Assembly (NCBI RefSeq): GCF_016612535.1
Contig: NZ_JAENXS010000001.1
Location: 1,947,501-2,011,500, forward strand
DNA length: 64,000 nt
Origin: Bradyrhizobium diazoefficiens
Lineage (GTDB): Bacteria > Pseudomonadota > Alphaproteobacteria > Rhizobiales > Xanthobacteraceae
Direction: 5' to 3'
The position numbers and the translations under genes are program-made. Below, one piece after another: positions 63,509 through 64,000 of the stretch; within the stretch, counting starts at the first letter, position 1; every line of letters begins with the position of its first letter. Under the pieces are notes generated by a model that saw only the letters and a list, made by a program, of their open reading frames with translations, did not search any database and was not told where the DNA came from.

Positions 63509-64000
63509 CATTGTCTCCGGACGCGAAATACAGAATGGCCGCCATCACCGACTGGCCGATCACGAAGGGCAGTCCCATGGTCCATGGCGACAGCATGTGG
63601 GTCCGGCTCGCCAGCACCACGACCGCAAAGCCCGAGATGAAGTACCAGGCCCCGGCAAACGCCACGCTGCGTGGCAGCGAGCGGGCGGACGCAAAAATGC
63701 CGAGCGACACCAGGATCTGCCACAGCCCCGGCAGGAGCCACAGCGTTTCGGCCGCGAACTTCCACATCACCACTGCAAGCAGGATTCCGGCAACGCCCGC
63801 GGGCAAAAACTGCTCGACCGCCTGGTGGATCATGGCATCTGCCAAGCCCGAATGATGCCGGCGCGAACGCGCGCGCATCTCGATCCAGATCATCAGGCCG
63901 GACAGCGTCGCCGCAACCAGCCAGCCGAAAAAGAACCCGAGCGGCTCGCCCGTGGGATCGCCGAGCAGCCAGAATTGCAGGATCGCGGTGACAAGGGCGA
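63495..64000 (-). CDS. Multi-pass membrane protein, 5' end outside window
   Basis: The frame is open to the window edge and gives 168 residues with about five hydrophobic segments, for example GFFFGWLVAATLSGLMIWIE, AGILLAVVMWKFAAETLWLLP and AILYFASG near the end. The true start lies beyond 64000. No family is recognised. It is translationally coupled to the winged-helix regulator gene that follows it. Confidence 0.65.
   Translation of the reverse strand, partial: ALVTAILQFWLLGDPTGEPLGFFFGWLVAATLSGLMIWIEMRARSRRHHSGLADAMIHQAVEQFLPAGVAGILLAVVMWKFAAETLWLLPGLWQILVSLGIFASARSLPRSVAFAGAWYFISGFAVVVLASRTHMLSPWTMGLPFVIGQSVMAAILYFASGDNDVED

Overview
This 64 kb window is GC-rich chromosomal DNA of an alphaproteobacterium, most likely Bradyrhizobium or a close relative in the Nitrobacteraceae. 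The reasons are the RegB/RegA-type redox pair, GlnD, an intracellular PHB depolymerase with a Cys nucleophile, a protocatechuate branch, Zur, MmcB, and many intergenic palindromic repeats of kinds common in Bradyrhizobium. The assignment rests on recognition of families and repeats; no database search was run. Ordinary housekeeping genes alternate with catabolic, transport and signalling genes. I see no prophage, CRISPR array, intact insertion sequence or integrase.

Layout. 1-7.7 kb: end of a Na+/H+ antiporter, then minus-strand genes for a cell-wall amidase, a Rieske oxygenase, an NTF2-fold-like secreted protein, a TauD-type dioxygenase, IspG, an EamA transporter and a Zur repressor. 7.8-11.1 kb: a MarR-EmrA-EmrB efflux operon with a palindromic operator. 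11.2-16.0 kb: a phosphotransferase and aromatic ring-cleavage genes (PcaG, PcaH, a hydroxyquinol-type dioxygenase, PcaF). 16.2-24.5 kb: mutS, a membrane protein, OsmC, glnD, ogt and a DUF1304 protein. 24.6-27.4 kb: two tandem ABC substrate-binding genes, the first broken by a nonsense codon and a frameshift. 27.4-33.8 kb: DUF1330, PBP1A, a SprT/YgjP-like metallopeptidase, phaZ and an ABC-2 permease.

33.9-37.5 kb: the ABC ATPase, a 15-bp tandem repeat, regS-regR and mmcB. 37.7-41.2 kb: two convergent GH13 genes (trehalose synthase-like and alpha-glucosidase), the first bracketed by two copies of one repeat. 41.4-46.4 kb: an MBL-fold hydrolase, HxlR with a divergent monooxygenase-like gene, a PHB-depolymerase-family esterase, an MFS exporter and a decayed sthA. 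46.7-50.4 kb: LLM flavoprotein, cytochrome P450 and SDR. 50.6-58.1 kb: an HWE-type kinase followed by three cyclic-di-GMP proteins. 58.1-64 kb: tRNA-Arg(CCG), a DUF4396 membrane protein, small unknown genes, a DNA glycosylase, a truncated metallophosphoesterase, a cyclic-nucleotide-binding protein, a GNAT enzyme, an undecaprenyl-diphosphate-synthase-like gene and a regulator/membrane-protein pair.

How it fits together. Three regulator-target units can be read directly: MarR with EmrAB, RegS with RegR, and HxlR with its divergent neighbour. At least seven families of intergenic palindromes separate transcription units. Nearly every convergent gene pair with room for one carries such an element, which suggests bidirectional termination. 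I found no clear multi-gene system of unknown type. The best leads are the broken substrate-binding gene, the tandem repeat before regS, the cyclic-di-GMP cluster, the DUF4396 protein beside the tRNA, and the antisense overlap between a deleted phosphoesterase and a cNMP-binding protein.
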